Assembly (NCBI RefSeq): GCF_905475395.1
Contig: NC_058341.1
Location: 72,041,597 to 72,105,596 of the forward strand
Direction of reading: 5' to 3'
Length of the DNA: 64,000 bases
From: Chrysoperla carnea
Lineage: Eukaryota; Arthropoda; Insecta; Neuroptera; Chrysopidae
In this document: in pieces, positions 51,076-63,358 of the stretch
How positions within the stretch are numbered: position 1 is the stretch's first letter
Layout: every line of letters starts with the position of its first letter
Translations under genes and position numbers: made by a program
Notes under the pieces: model-generated
The model's input: the letters and a program-made list of their open reading frames with translations, nothing else
Told to the model about the DNA's origin: nothing
Database searches by the model: none

Positions 51076-51457
51076 TGGCCATCCATAAATTACGTCACCC
51101 AAATTTCAGGACTTTTTAACCCCACCCCCCCGTCCTTGTCACATTTTGAAGAACCCCTTCCCCCTGACGTGACGTCACACATTTTCCAATTTTATCGAAA
51201 AACAATATTTAAAAAAAAAAACAGTTATTTCTATTTATTCTTATATTTATTGAATAATCTTTAATAAAATCAACTTTTAGTTAAATAAGTATAGAGACAA
51301 TGAATGACTAGTTAAGAAATAATAGACACTTAATTATCACAAATTTTGAAATGTGATGTTACAAAGCTTTTGGCCCCCTCTGCCCTTTGTCACACAATGT
51401 TACATTCGAATGACACCCTCCCCCTCTTCAAGGTGTGACGTAATTTATGGATGGCCC
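51076..51457. mobile_element. MITE with 22-bp terminal inverted repeats
   Basis: Starts GGCCATCCATAAATTACGTCAC (51077) and ends GTGACGTAATTTATGGATGGCC (51456), perfect inverted copies. The interior contains C-rich stretches (CCCCACCCCCCC, CCCTCTGCCC) and no ORF. About 380 bp, a non-autonomous DNA transposon of a type I remember as common in insects. Confidence 0.85.
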
Positions 51458-52310
51458 CAAATTATTCTACTTTAATGAAAAGCGTATCAGAAGTTTGGTC
51501 TATTAATAACATAAACTCATTTGGACTATTTATTTCTCTAAAATGGAATAAAATATCGATGATTTACAAAAATGTGAAAAGCAGTAATTCAAATTTCCTA
51601 TGCGCAGAAAAAAGATTGATTTATGAAAAATAATCAATTTTCTAATAATACGACATACGAATTTGTTGTATTATGGAATAGATTGTACTCGTTACAATAT
51701 CCAATCAGAAAATTTTACTTGCTGTACAAAGCCGCTTTTTTTTACACAATATTTTTGTCTAATTTTTTTAATTTTGTCAATTTTTTATTAAAGTGCACCA
51801 AAAATAGGTAAAAAGTTTTTCCCGTCTATAATTTTCTATTTTGAATTAAAAAAGTAATGAAAAATGCTAACTATTTTCGATTTTATGGAATTTTCCATCG
51901 CTAGTTATCAACAGAAACAGTTTTCCGTTGGCATGTGCAATGAATCTCGTTGATTTTCCCGAAAAACGACTGTTTACATCTTGCACAGGCAATAAACAAT
52001 GAGTTAAGATATGTACAAATCGGATATTTTCAATATATATTTTTTTAATGAGCTGCCATTAAGATATCTTATAGAAAATGCGACCATAGTTTGTGAAAAT
52101 CGCTTTATGTAGTTGGAAAACGATGTAATCAGAAAAAAATTTAATATAATAAAAAAAAAACAAAAAAAAAATTAAAAAAAAAAATTTAAAAAAAAAAACA
52201 TTAAAAATTGTATTTTTGTGAAACATCCGTAATACCTCTTTTAGTCTAGTTAACATGTACGATTTTTTCTAACTTTTCTGTAAATTCTCCGAAAATTACG
52301 AAACAGGTGT
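51458..52310. other. Unassigned AT-rich region
   Basis: Chance ORFs at 51451-51811 are Asn/Phe-rich. There is a long A-tract region at 52130-52200. No gene supported. Confidence 0.4.
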
Positions 52311-52664
52311 TGTTACGGTACAGGTCACAATGGGGCATAATGATAGATTTTTCGAAAATAAATTAATTTTTCTTTTTGATGATGATAATAGAATTTTTTG
52401 TTGTAGATCGGAAAAATTGTTATTAAATAAAACACAAAATTAAAAACGAAAAAAGAATTACTGTTGAATGAAATTTTATTTTATAACAATTTTAAATTTT
52501 AATTTGAAGATACAAATAATTTTCATAAACAAATTTTAATACACAGTTCATCAGATAGTTTCGCTAGTAGTGTGGTTTAAGTCTTTGGTTTTTTAGTATC
52601 TGTATTAGCCACTGTAACTTTAATGGCGTTGTATGTGTTATTTTTCAATTTGAAAACAAGCACA
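52311..52664 (-). repeat. LTR of the decayed element (left)
   Basis: 354 bp. Starts TGTTACGGTACAGGTCACAA and ends AACAAGCACA. Differs from the right copy at about 5-6 positions. Confidence 0.8.
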
Positions 52665-53501
52665 TGTTATAATCTTTGTAAACGTCCATTTTGAAGTCTA
52701 TCAATTACGTTCTGATTATATATTTTATTAACTAAACGAAATTTTAAAGTGATTTTTTCTTTATTAGAAAGTTTATTTTTTGCTTTAATAAGTTTTAATA
52801 TTCATATTTTATGATAAATTTTTTTATTTGAAATCGATATTTGAACACTTTATATTTAATTACTGTTTTATTTTTCTGTTTAAAGTTGAAATACTTGACA
52901 AAATATATATTATTTAGTTAATTGTTTGTTTATTAGGTTTATTTTTATCGATTCACTAATGATTTAAATATTAATCAAATGAAAGATATCAATTATTACA
53001 GTAATTTTTTTAACTCAAAAAATATTATTCTCCTAAAAGCAAAGAATACGTCTTAACTCTTCCAGTCCTAGGTCCTCCATCCCTTTGCTTTCGCCTCGCT
53101 TGTGTTACCCTACCCAAGCTAGCTGGTGTGGTTACTTTCATTGTCTGATAACGAGATTAAAAAATTGCCAAAAAAGGACAATCAATTATTTTTGCATAAT
53201 TTAGACAAACAAACAAAACACAAATAATATCTTATTTTTATTTTTATTCAAATGTATTTTGGCTTCGAGAGTTTTTTGTTATGAACAACTTGTTACGATA
53301 TTGTGTGCGTAAATTACTCACATTGTATAAACAAAATCTTGTCTACTTATTATATATTCATAATATCAATAATTTGACTATTAGATAATTTAATTAAGTA
53401 AATTTGATTTTATGTCACTTAAGATTATTTGAAAAACATTTTTCTGAAGGAAATTAAGAGATATTTTCATTTTTTAATATAATTTCATTTGAAAATTTAC
53501 T
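52665..53501. other. Unassigned AT-rich region inside the decayed element
   Basis: No gene. A short GC-richer stretch at 53055-53135 (CCTAGGTCCTCCATCCC...) may be foreign. It does not look like the usual gag-pol 3' region. Confidence 0.35.
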
Positions 53502-54326
53502 TTTAAATAATTTGTTTTTCTGAATTAAGTGTTTATGCTTTTGTCTTCATTTTGACATAATTTATTACATTATAAATTGGTTTTTATAAAAGAAATTAAC
53601 ATTTTTGATTAATTTTTTATTAATTTTTCACAGTGTCATTCGATTCGTAATTTTATGTAGAAAGTTTACTGATAAATCCGAAATGGCGCTGAAAAAAATT
53701 GCAAAAGTTATAAACAATTAAGTGAAAAATAAAATAGGGGGCTCAGTTTTTTTTAATAACTCAAAAAATATTGAAAATTTTCAAATTCTGAAAAAAGATC
53801 CAAAAAGATGAAGGAATTTCCTAACATAAAGTTTCTACTGCCGAAATTGTATCTCTAATATTTATAACTTTTACAGAGCCTTGAAAATAGCGCAAAATAC
53901 GGCAAGTCTGGCTCTCGCGCGCGTTCTGCCTCTGAGACCTACTAACAAAAAAAATTATTTAAACATGTAAAATATGAATATTAATAAATAAAAAAATTAA
54001 TGTAGTTTTGAGATACATGAATAAACAATAACCCGTGGTTTAAAAATTTTTTCCCGAATTTTTCCATTAGTTATGAAATTGTTAACTAACAATTTTTTCT
54101 ATACAGAATGTTAACATAAAATTTCCGATAATTATTAAATTAAAACCCCAGAATTTTTTTCCCTCCGTGAAGTTATTCTTATTAGGCTTACAAATTTATT
54201 TTTAAATAATTTGTTTTTCTGAATTAAATTTTTATGCTTTTGTCTTCATTTTGACATAATTTATTACATTATAAATTGGTTTTTATAAAAGAAATTAAGA
54301 TTTTTGATTAATTTTTTATTAATTTT
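53502..54326. repeat. 517-bp sequence flanked by 125-bp direct repeats
   Basis: 53502-53627 and 54202-54326 are direct copies (AAATAATTTGTTTTTCTGAATTAA...). Between them 53674-54190 is the inverted counterpart of 62140-62656 (AAATCCGAAATGGCGCTGAA; CTCTCGCGCGCGTTCTG; ACTAATGG; CCTCCGTGAAGTTATTCTT). Confidence 0.85.
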
Positions 54327-55493
54327 GAATAGGCTATATTAAAATAGTTAATTCTTCACATTACCTCGCACTAAAAGATCAAAAATATTAATTTCTTTTT
54401 TAGATACAAAATAAAATACATTTTCCTTAACCTTAAATTAATAAAACAAATACTAATTTTTATTTATTTAATTGATGTATATTTTTTTACAAACAATAAT
54501 ATCAACTATATATTCATAAAAATTTAGAACTTTCACATTACCAACTTTTCATCATTTCTTTATTACAACACTTCAATAAGCAATATACTTTAATAATTCA
54601 GTCATCAGGAGCATGAACTACATAATAAATTTTCATAATACACAACGCATCATCATTCTTCAAATCAAAACATTAAACCAAATATTTATCATAAAAAGCA
54701 ATATTAACATACCAAACATGTTGAGTTTAGTACTGAAGATTATTAATTCAATGTAATAATCAAAACCTTTTTTAAATTCAAAACTTTTTTCACATTCTGT
54801 TAGTAATATATCATCTTTCCCATAGTAAAAGCATATTAGATAAATTAACAAAATGATTAACAATACTTAAAATTACTGAGTTTTTCAATTTTGGTAAACT
54901 TAATATTAAAAGTGTAAATAAAAAAATTAAAATTAATAGACAAAATTGTACATTTCATCTTTATAGAAATATACTACGCTATTTTTCATTTACCACCATA
55001 AAGTGTAATAGTGAAAAGTGAAAAATTATTTTCGATGATGAACTTAATTTTGTGCCAGCAAGGTTTCTACGCCTCACTGGACTTTTATATCAAAAAAAAA
55101 ACTTCATCGAACAAGGGGATATAATGATTAATAAATTTTTAAAAAAAATTATAAAAAAAAAATATTTGTATTGTAATTTCACATACATCCTGTACTTTCA
55201 GAATATTATTAAGTGCATACATAAGAAAATTTAAAGGAAAAATATAAAATAAAAAATTTTTGTATATATATTAATTACCCGTACATCTTGTACTGTATAT
55301 AATTTCATTAAGTGTATCTATGTATATAAAAAATATTAAACAAAAACAAACAAAAAAAATTACAGTGCAATTGAGGGAGGCATTACCCCACCCTTAAAAA
55401 TAACAAATTTAGGTAATAAATTTGGTATTACCGAAATCAATTTTTTGTTAAAAATTAACAAAATTGATATATTACTAACTTTTTGATTATAAA
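54327..55493. other. 3' region of the decayed retroelement, possible env remnant
   Basis: One ORF (54863-54660, minus) is hydrophobic at both ends ('LLIYLICFYYG', 'MFGMLILLFMINIWF') and could be a membrane remnant. A purine tract on the minus strand (AAGGGTGGGG, about 55387-55396) could be the polypurine tract, but no LTR starts beside it. Otherwise AT-rich. Confidence 0.35.
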
Positions 55494-56757
55494 TTATTTG
55501 AATGAGTTTTCATCCATATTTTGTTTAAATTTCTTTAAAAGAGAAGTATTAAACGTACCTTTAATTATATTAGTTTCTGGATTTTCTAATATATAAGCAT
55601 TTTGTGCTTTTATTTCTTTTATCCTATACGGACCTTCATATAGTAAGAAAAATTTTTTAAATACTTTATTTCTAGCAGAAGACTTGAAATGTGTTCTAAG
55701 TAACACTAAATCACCTACTTTGTAAACTATTAATTTTGATCCTTGATCATGTCTTTGTTTCCTATTTCTTGCTTTTTGCAATAACATCGCCTTTGTTTTT
55801 TCTATTTTCTCACATATCAATTATCAATTTTCCTATTGGATTTTTAGGTTTTTCATTTTTAAATAATTCAATTGGTGTGTAACCTGTACTGTCATGTTTA
55901 GTATTATTTATACAAAATTCGATTAGTGTTATATATTCTACCCAACTAGTATGTTTTTCATGACAATAGTGTCTTAATAAACGACCTAATTCCCTGTTAA
56001 CACGTTCCTCCACATTGGATGCCGGATGATATACTGATGTCAAACTTACCTTTATTCCTTCTTCCTTTAATTTATTTTGCCAAATTTTAGAAATAAACTG
56101 TGGTCCATGATCTGATATTATTTCTTTCATTTTTCCATTTTCCGGTATATACTGATTTATTACGCGTTGAGCTAAATTTTTACTATTTGGACTTTTAAAA
56201 GGATAAATTTTAACATATTTACTAAAATTGCTTGTTTGTGTATTAATTTTGGTTTTTTGACATATAAGACATGATGAAACTACTTCTTTCACTATCCTAA
56301 ACATATTGTCGAATTTGAAATTTTCTAATAACGCATGATAACACTTTTTTGCCCCGAAATGACCATAATATTCATGATAATATAAAATTGTTTGATTAAT
56401 AATACTTTTTGGTAAACAGATTAACCAACTATACTTTTCACCTACTTTTCTTTTAAAAAATAATACTTCATTTAACACTTTATAATTCTCCTTAACTTTC
56501 CTATTATTTTCTCCATCCTCCTCATTATACACATTAATTATATACTTCAAAACTTCGTCCTCATTCTGCAACTTAACTAATTCCTTCATATTTTTCTTAA
56601 ATTCACTTTCACCTAACATTTTTATATTATTTATTTGTATTAATTCTTGATCATTTTTCTCAACAACATCTACGGGGTAACGCGATAATGGATCTGCTAT
56701 TATATTTTCTTTTCCTTTAATATATTCAACCTCATAATCATAGTCTTGTAATTCCAA
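55494..56757 (-). pseudogene. Integrase of the decayed element, first catalytic Asp missing
   Basis: RNase H end 'YDYEVEYIKGKENIIADPLSR', zinc finger 'YYGHFGAKKCYHAL...CLICQKTK', then directly 'NFSKYVKIYPF', so the stretch with the first catalytic Asp is deleted (about 40-45 residues short of the family). The second Asp ('ISDHGPQF') and the Glu ('NVEERVNREL') remain. The C-terminal 'VGDLVLLRTHF...YEGPYRIKEIK' is in an overlapping frame (55820-55494). Confidence 0.82.
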
Positions 56758-58185
56758 AGTTCAACGTAACAATCTTTTGCTTAAAATTTTACAATTTCCT
56801 AAAAACAATAAACATCTATGGTCCGAACGTAAAATAGTTTTATGACCTATAATATAATTTCGAAATTTTCCAAAAGAAAAAACTACACTTAATAATTCTA
56901 ATTCAGATACTGTATATTTTGTTTCTGCCCCAACTAAACCTCTACTTACAAAAGAAATTGGTAAGTGTTTTCCTTCGTGGTCAAGTTGATATAAATAACC
57001 ACTCATACCTAAATATGACGCATCAGTATTAACATAAAACGTTTTACCAAAATCAGGATGTTTTAATACTGTTAATAAAGTTTCTATAAGGCAATTTTTT
57101 ATTTTCTTAAAAATTTCATCTTCCCTAGGACCCCAGTCCCATACTACATCTTTTCTTAATAATCTTGTTAACTGACAAGTTAAATAACTAAATTTATCAA
57201 CAAACCTGCGATAAAAATTGCAAATACCTAAAAAACTTTTTAAATCTTTTATTTTTTTAGGTGTAGGAAATTCTTTTATTGCCCTAACCTTTTCTTCACA
57301 CATTCTGTGCCCTTCAGCTGTTATAATATATCCTAAAAATTTAATTTCTTTTATCAAAAATTCTGTTTTTTCTAAATTTAACGTTACACCGGCTTGTCTA
57401 CATTTTTCTAAAACAATTCTAATATGTTCCATGTGTTCCTCGAAAGTTTTCGAAGCTACCACAATATCATCCACGAACACTGTACAACATTCTTTAGTAT
57501 CTTCTCCTAAAACATGATCCATACATTTCGAAAAAGTTCCTACCGACAAGTTTAAACCAAAAGGTAAAACTTTAAATTGATAACATTTACCATTTACTAA
57601 AAAGGCTGTATATTTTCTACTACTTTCTTCTAACTTTATTTGGCAACAACCTGAAGTTAAATCAAAACTACTTAAAAATTTTTTACCATGAAATTTATCT
57701 AACACATATTCTACAGGTAATGGTGATTCTCTATCTGTTAATAAAATTTTATTTAAAAATCTTGCATCCAGAACTAAACGAACAGTTCCATTTTTCTTTA
57801 AAACAGTTAATAACAGACTATTATATTCTGATCTACATCTTTCAATAATATTCCATTGTAACATTTTTGTTAATTCCATATTTATAGCACCTATTCTAGC
57901 ATGAGGTATCGGATAACTTCGTACTGAAAACGGTATATGATCTTTCAAATGCAGCTTGCATTCAAAATTTTTTACTAAACCAGGTTTTTTCGAAAATACT
58001 GATTTGTAATTGTCTATCATTTGCAATAATTCTATTTTATCCTTTTCTCGCAAATCTTTGACTTTATTCATAGTTTTTTGGATTTCGTCCTTACTTACAT
58101 TAATATTTTCATTTTCTAATATTGAATTTAAATAGTTTTGATTTGTATTACCCTTTATCCTTTCAACCACTGATACTAATTGCAA
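56758..58185 (-). pseudogene. Reverse transcriptase and RNase H of the decayed element
   Basis: 474 codons open: 'IPFSVRSYPIPHARIGAI', 'GTVRLVLDARFLNKI', 'FLSSFDLTSGCCQIKL', catalytic 'VFVDDIVVAS', 'TEFLIKEIKFLGYIIT', RNase H start 'FYVNTDASYLGMSGYL' and 'TVSELELLSVVF'. It ends with TGA at 56761-56763, where the same frame continues in the next ORF after two codons. A single nonsense mutation split the gene there. Confidence 0.88.
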
Positions 58186-58777
58186 ACTGTTTATTTGATT
58201 TAGTTTATTAATAAAAATTTTCTTAAAAGTGATTCGTTTATATTCATTATTTATTTTAAGCTTAAGGTAGTACCTACACGAAAGTGATATTTCAAGAATT
58301 TCTCAAAACTCAGAATATAAAATATTTAATTCATAATACACATGCTGTTAAAATTAGAAGATGATTTACCATGTCATACATGAGATATTAGCAATTAAAA
58401 GTGACGCAATTTGTACGTGTACATGGGAGAAGCGTATAAAAATACACAAATTTACAAATATTATATTTATTTATCAATGAATGACGTTCACCATCTCTAT
58501 GAAAAACTAATATAATGTAGAATACTATATTTAGAAAATAAATTAAAAAAAATAAAAATTATTTACCATATAGTTTCGATAAAAAACTTAAATAAATAAC
58601 TCGTTTTAGCGATGATTTATTATGGAGAGGATATGAAGACTAATGGTAAAGGTATATATCATAGTGTGTGTGTGTATACGGATAGGAGATACAATAGTGA
58701 GTAACTACAGTCTTGTGAAAATAATATATGGTATATGTATAATAGTCATAGCACAGTTAATGCACTGAATGATAGTA
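58186..58777. other. Gap between protease and RT pieces
   Basis: No open frame. About 590 bp of AT-rich sequence with chance motifs (a short TGTGTGTGTG near 58662) that should be coding in an intact element, so probably an insertion or strongly decayed sequence. Confidence 0.4.
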
Positions 58778-59465
58778 TTAGTCCAAAACTTTTTGACTGG
58801 ACTGTCGCGGAGGAACTACCTTAATAGATTTATCATCAAAATTTATATGAGCCTCATATTCTTTCAAAAAGTCACAACCTAATATTATTTGACAACTTAA
58901 ATTTTCTATCACTAAACATACCGCATTTACTTGTACACCCTGTATTTCAATATCTAATAACACTTGTTTTGTGATCAACCTACTTTTTCTACCTATTGCT
59001 GTAATTATCTGCATACTTTTTATAGGAATTTCTTTCACTTCATAGCTTTTTTCTAAATAAAACTTCTCATAAACTTTCTTATCAATCGCACATACTTCAG
59101 ATCCCGTATCTACTAACATTTCTACTTTACTATCATAAAATTGATCCACTTATAATTGGCAACTTAAAATTTTCCTCTAACTTTTCCTCAGATAAAACTT
59201 CACGCGCATTTTCCGCAACATCAAAAATCAAATCTTCGACAGGATTTGAAAACAAAGATTGCATAAAGGTATTGCTTAGTTCTATAACTTCATCATCTAA
59301 TCTATCCTTAGGCATACTTTTAATATTAGAAATTTGTTTTTGTGTTTTTAGTTTGCAAATTGTTTCTTTTATTTTTAAGAGATAAGGTACGATTTCCATT
59401 GACTTATGAATTTCATTTTTTGTCTTGTCATTATTATTTTCTAACTTCCCTACCACACAGGACAA
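58778..59465 (-). pseudogene. Aspartic protease region of the decayed element
   Basis: The frame 59149-58778 has 'EMLVDTGSEVCAIDKKVYEKF' (DTGS active site) and 'CQIILGCDFLKEYEAHINFD' (the usual ILGxDFL). The frame 59465-59133 upstream holds an acidic linker. Frames overlap by 17 bp. Confidence 0.8.
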
Positions 59466-59485
59466 CGTTTGTTGATAGGGGCTAT

Positions 59486-61210
59486 TTAGTTTAAATTATG
59501 TGTTTCATGAATAATGACATTACTACCGTCATCTTCTGCTTTTATACTCATTACAACAGGAATTTCTTTTTTATTTTGATAGTTATCAATATTTGGCCTT
59601 AATGAACTATCTAAACGGTCATTATTAAAATTGCATCTAGCATTATTTGTACTATTTGCATTAAAATTATTTCCTATATTTTTATTATTATTGTCAAAAT
59701 TGCTGTTGTAATTGTTCTTATAATTTTGATTGTTATTATTATAATGATTATTTTTATTATTTGTATAATTGTGGTTACGATAGTTATTATGATTTGTTCT
59801 ATAATTATGATTTTGATTTCTAAATTGATTTTGATTTCTATTACTAAAGTTAGAATAGTTATTAATAGGTGAACTTGCCATTTGACCATGATTATTTGAG
59901 TTTTGATTCAAACGATTATTATTGTCATTAGTTTGACAATTATTGTTGTCATTAATTTGTTTGAAAAGGCTTTGATCATTTTGTTTTGAATTAGTATGAT
60001 CATAGTGATCCATCTTTTGAAAAGATTCATTGTTAATATTTCTAATTAATTTACTATTTTGATTACTAAAATTTAAATATGTTTCGTCCATAAAAGTTAA
60101 TTGTTCTAGAAACAATGTAATATTGTGAGACGATGGTTTTAATAAAATAGCTAAATCGGGTTTAAAATGTAATAATATTGTAGCAATAAATTCATTATCT
60201 GTTAATTTTGGTTCTAAATATCTGGTTTGGTTCTTCCAGTAAAAAAAATTATTGACTAAATTTTTATAACAAAATCCTCTGTTCTCATTTGATAGAAAAT
60301 TTAATTTAATTCTTGATTGAATATTTGCATTCCAATAAGTGTTTTGCATCCAGGTTTAAAAACCTTCAAAAGTACCTATATCAGACCCTGACAATTCATA
60401 TAATAATTCAACCTGCATTGATAATTTTGTAATAGCATATTTACATTTTTGTTGGTCACTTATATTATATTTGCTAAATATTTCTTTTAAATCTAAAATG
60501 AATTTGATAGGATGATAATATTTGATTTCATTCGAGAAAACAGGTATATTTTTTAAAGAAGATTCTATTAAGTTATTTGTACTAAATTCAGAATTAAAAT
60601 TTGATGAAAAGTTTATTGGTAATGTAAAATTTTTATTCTCAATGTCAACTTTAATTTTTTCTATTTCGTTAGTATTTTTATCATAAGCTTTTTGTATTGA
60701 ACAAATTTTGATATTTTGATTTTCAGTAATTTTGTTTATATTCGTTATTTCATCATTATTTTTAGAACCAACCAATTTCAATGAATGAATTTCAGAATTT
60801 ACTTGATCTATGTCTGATCTTATAATTTCTATTTTGTTATTTAATATATTCTTTTTTGATTCACAATTTTGTGAAATTTCGGTACATTTATCTTTTATTT
60901 CGATTTGAAAATTATTAAGACTAGTTTTAAATTCATTAGTCAATGAATTTTTTAATTCCTGATTTTCCTTTTTTAAATTTTGATTTATATTACGGAATTC
61001 ATTCATTAAAATTTCTAATATGTTATTATCTTTTACCTGTGGTTCATCAATAATTTGTTTTACTTGACTTTCTTCAGGTGTCGTCTTTGTTGAGCTGAAA
61101 ACTGAAGTGCTAAACAGCATTTCCAGCGAATCTATACCGCTATCATTTGTTTGATTTTCCAATTTTCCTCTTCCATCTTCCATTCCATTTTCCAAATTTA
61201 TTAAATCCAT
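59486..61210 (-). pseudogene. Gag of the decayed element, one in-frame stop
   Basis: The frame 61210-60356 starts MDLINLENG and contains a long coiled coil ('ILMNEFRNINQNLKKENQEL' and following) and 'YHPIKFILDLKEIFSKYN'. TAA at 60356-60358 interrupts; the same frame resumes two codons later (60349-59486) with 'NQTRYLEPKLTDNEFIATILL' (capsid-like) and an extremely Asn-rich tail. No zinc knuckle is seen. Confidence 0.75.
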
Positions 61211-61310
61211 TTTTTTTTTTTTTAAGTCAAAAATTTTTCACAATTACTTTATACTGAAAATTTATTTTATACTGACTCCATTTTTCATAGTTTTTTCGAA
61301 GGTATTCTTA

Positions 61311-61328
61311 TCACGTCGGGGTCACCAT
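61311..61328 (-). other. Primer-binding-site candidate (tRNA-Trp type)
   Basis: On the minus strand TGGTGACCCCGACGTGAT, 9 bp from the LTR inner edge (61336). It matches the complement of the animal tRNA-Trp 3' end (..ATCACGTCGGGGTCA plus CCA) as I remember it. Confidence 0.7.
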
Positions 61329-61335
61329 AATTTTC

Positions 61336-61689
61336 TGTTACGGTACAGGTCACAATGGGGCATAATGATAGATTTTTTGAAAATAAATTTATTTTTCTTT
61401 TTGATGATGATAATAGAATTTTTTGTTGTAGATCGGAAAAATTGTTATTAAATAAAACACAAAATTAAAAACGAAAAAAGAATTACTGTTGAATGAAATT
61501 TTATTTTATAAAAATTTTAAATTTTAATTTGAAGATACAAATAATTTTCATAAACAAATTTTAATACACAGTTCATCAGATAGTTTCGCTAGTAGTGTGG
61601 TTTAAGTTTTTGGTTTTTTAGTATCTGTATTAGCCACTGTAACTTTAATGGCGTTGTATGTGTTATTTTTCAATTTGAAAACATGCACA
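61336..61689 (-). repeat. LTR of the decayed element (right)
   Basis: 354 bp, the same length as the left copy. Starts TGTTACGG and ends ATGCACA. Confidence 0.8.
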
Positions 61690-62139
61690 TGCTATATATT
61701 TGAAAAAATTATTTTTATGTAGCTTTTAACTATAAAACATTAAAAAATTAAAAAAAAAATAATATTTCTTAATATTAATAATTAGTAGCTAAAAAAGATT
61801 GTTAATTAACAAACGCATTTTTAAGCAACAAATAAATTTTTTTAAGAAAAATTTTTTTTATTTTAAATCATAATTTGTGTTAATGAACATATTGCAAAAA
61901 AAAATTTTCGATTTACTAATAAACAATGTATTTGTTTATAACAATTTTTTAAACAACAATTGTAAAAAATTTGAAAAAATTATTTTTATGTAGCTTTTAA
62001 CTATAAAAAATTAAAACAATTAAAAAATTTAAAAAAATATTTATTTTTCTTTGCTTTTTTTCATTTGTTAATTTTCAAATGTTAATAACAAATTGAAAAA
62101 TCAAGATTTTAAAATTTAAAAAACGGTAATTTATTTGTT
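61690..62139. other. AT-rich flank with 40-bp direct repeat
   Basis: TTTGAAAAAATTATTTTTATGTAGCTTTTAACTATAAAA occurs at about 61697 and 61970. No gene. Confidence 0.6.
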
Positions 62140-62656
62140 AGCCTAACAAGAATAACTTCACGGAGGGAAATAAATTCTGGGGTTTTAATTTAATAATTAT
62201 CGGAGATTTTATGTTAACATTCTATATAGAAAAAATTGTTAGTTAACAATTACATAACTAATGGAAAAATTAGGAAAAGAATTCTTCAACCACGGATTAT
62301 TGTTTATTCATGTATCTCAAAACTACATTAATTTTTTTATTTATTAATATTCATATTTTATATGTTTAAATAATTTTTTTTGTTAGTAGGTCTCAAAGAC
62401 AGAACGCGCGCGAGAGCCAAACTTGCCATATTTTGCGCTATTTTCAAGTCTCTGTAAAAGTTATAAATATTAGAGATACAATTTCGGCAGTCAGAACTTT
62501 ATTTTAGGAAATTTCTTCATCTTTTTGGATCTTTTTTCAGATTTTGAAAATTTTCAATATTTTTTGAGTTATTAAAAAAAACTGAGCCCCCTATTTTATT
62601 TTTCACTTAATTGTTTATAACTTTTGCAATTTTTTTCAGCGCCATTTCGGATTTTT
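62140..62656. repeat. Inverted counterpart of 53674-54190
   Basis: Reads as the reverse complement over about 517 bp with scattered differences, for example GAACGCGCGCGAGAGCCAAAC here against CTGGCTCTCGCGCGCGTTC there. Not flanked by the 125-bp direct repeats. Confidence 0.85.
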
Positions 62657-62938
62657 CTAGTTAACTAGACTATTTGGAATAGAAATATTTTAAACGAAAC
62701 TTGGTATAAATTTAGCCGTTAATAATAAGACAAAGAAGAGCTTGTTTGAAAATTTTACAATTATATTTAAGTTTTTGCAAAAATTGATTTAAAAAATGAA
62801 AACTTTAAAACTGGACAAATCTCAAATTACATTAAGTGCCGATATTTATAAGTGATACAAACTTGGGACAAAACTTAATCAATATAGTGGAACTATAATG
62901 TTATCTAAAAATAACTGTTATTAATTTATTATTTAAAT
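62657..62938. other. Unassigned AT-rich region
   Basis: Nothing recognised. Confidence 0.4.
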
Positions 62939-63059
62939 AAGTAATGGCAAACAAGAGAATTACCCGATTTTACCCGGGAATTTAAAATACCCGCGGAATT
63001 ACCCATCAAACATCGAATTACCCGAAAATCGGGTAATTACCCGCACATTGGCAGCACTG
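62939..63059. mobile_element. hAT-like MITE, about 120 bp
   Basis: The right edge read inward is CAGTGCTGCCAATGTG followed by CGGGTAATTACCCGATTTT. The left edge (AGTAATGGCAAACAAGAGAA, TTACCCGATTTT) is a degenerate mirror. CAGTG...TGCCA ends are typical of hAT elements. Confidence 0.55.
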
Positions 63060-63202
63060 GTACCTAGAATCATTTTTACAACCTCCATATACTTGACAGA
63101 CAAGAGTTATATTTTTCTTTGAACTATTTCTATTCATTTGGCAATCGTTTTTGAAAATTAAGAAATATAATTTTATATTTTGGAAATAATTCGTTTTCTT
63201 GC

Positions 63203-63358
63203 GATTAATTAATCTTTTTCAAGCGTATAGTTGTAAAGTTTGCAGATTATAAATTAATACAATAATTAACTCTGTCAATTGTTAGTTTCTAAGTTGATTT
63301 AATTTATAATCTGCTAACTGTACAATTGTCCTTGCTGAAAAAAGATTAATTAATTACA
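63203..63358. mobile_element. Hairpin MITE with about 57-bp arms
   Basis: The left arm GATTAATTAATCTTTTTCAAGC...GTTTGCAGATTATAAATTAA and the right arm TTTAATTTATAATCTGCTAAC...GCTGAAAAAAGATTAATTAAT are inverted copies, with about 30 bp between. Confidence 0.75.

Larger units (their letters stand above)
52311..61689 (-). mobile_element. Decayed Ty3/gypsy-like LTR element with tRNA-Trp-type primer site
   Basis: LTR-like copies of 354 bp at 52311-52664 and 61336-61689 (TGTTACGG...GCACA), about 98% identical by eye. Gag, protease, RT, RNase H and integrase pieces run on the minus strand between 61210 and 55494. The primer site TGGTGACCCCGACGTGAT (about 61311-61328) is complementary to the tRNA-Trp 3' end as I recall it. 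About 2.8 kb of other sequence stands between integrase and the left LTR, no target duplication is visible, and no purine tract adjoins the left LTR, so later insertions or a separate solo LTR are possible. Confidence 0.75.

Noticed and set aside
54660-54863. A real env gene of the decayed retroelement
   Set aside because: Only 67 hydrophobic residues; kept as a possible remnant only.
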